Source of the DNA: Thiofilum sp039797965
Lineage (GTDB): Bacteria; Pseudomonadota; Gammaproteobacteria; Thiotrichales; Thiotrichaceae
Length of the DNA: 29,395 nucleotides
Direction: 5' to 3'
Assembly: GCA_039797965.1 (NCBI GenBank)
Contig: JBDKGX010000024.1
Coordinates: 1-29,395, forward strand
Part shown: piece after piece, positions 29,345 to 29,395 of the stretch
Position numbering within the stretch: position 1 is the stretch's first letter
Layout: each line of letters starts with the position of its first letter
Position numbers and translations under genes: made by a program
Notes under the pieces: model-generated
Databases searched by the model: none
The model's input: the letters and a program-made list of their open reading frames with translations, nothing else
What the model was told of the DNA's origin: nothing

Positions 29345-29395
29345 ATGCAACGCACGCCTTTTTATGACAAACACCTCGAAGCAGGTGCAAAAATG
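29345..29395 (+). CDS. gcvT: Aminomethyltransferase GcvT, N-terminal start (partial)
   Basis: The ATG at 29345 follows GGGAG at normal distance and opens a frame of 17 codons to the window edge, MQRTPFYDKHLEAGAKM. The pattern TP-YD-H-x2-GA-M is the N-terminus of GcvT, the T protein of the glycine cleavage complex. The upstream glycine riboswitch confirms the identity. The rest lies outside the window. Confidence 0.92.
   Translation, partial: MQRTPFYDKHLEAGAKM

Noticed and set aside
1..29395. CRISPR array, transposase, tRNA or rRNA
   Set aside because: No regularly spaced direct repeats, transposase motifs or cloverleaf/rRNA sequences were found on reading either strand.

Overview
The window reads as chromosomal DNA of a gammaproteobacterium with moderate GC (roughly mid-40s percent by eye). 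The gene order exbD-msbA-lpxK-Trm112-kdsB, the ubiG/mtaD/mtnA neighbourhood, a glycine riboswitch before gcvT, and the enzyme families (Mqo, AceA, RraA, XerD, DsbC, KatG) all fit that class. A sulfur-oxidiser of the Thiotrichales type is a reasonable guess, but I cannot prove the genus. I see no tRNA, rRNA, CRISPR array, IS element or prophage. The window is dense with genes and cut at both ends, in exbD on the left and gcvT on the right.

Layout. 1-3890: envelope operon (exbD end, msbA, lpxK, Trm112-like, kdsB) for lipid A flipping, lipid A 4'-phosphorylation and CMP-Kdo supply. 3891-7403: mqo and aceA (malate oxidation and glyoxylate shunt), with related palindromes upstream of both genes and a long structured leader before aceA. 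7430-9485: rraA, a DUF3579 gene and a DAHP synthase. 9643-13528: a PAP2-type membrane phosphatase, then a convergent four-gene minus-strand operon (DUF599 membrane protein, DUF2520 Rossmann protein, aspartoacylase-like hydrolase, single-domain asparaginase). 13670-17475: trpB2 and katG. 17608-19142: two tandem, nearly identical secreted DUF4360 proteins. 19356-23074: a lipoprotein, ubiG and mtaD on the minus strand, divergent from mtnA (quinone methylation and SAH/MTA salvage). 23135-26241: a compact pqqABCDE operon on the minus strand, including a 28-residue pqqA and a pqqB that starts with TTG. 26509-29034: a 49-residue membrane peptide, a small Rieske protein, xerD and dsbC. 29083-29395: a tandem glycine riboswitch with a strong terminator, then the start of gcvT.

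The most striking signal is not a gene. The 6-base palindrome AGTACT occurs about 74 times by hand count, where about 7 are expected by chance. It lies in all three reading phases, between genes, and inside terminator hairpins. It behaves like a highly iterated palindrome selected at the DNA level. The second signal is a family of TGT(C/T)(G/A)ACA palindromes around mqo and aceA, one of them inside the spacer of a good promoter. This suggests one repressor controls both genes.
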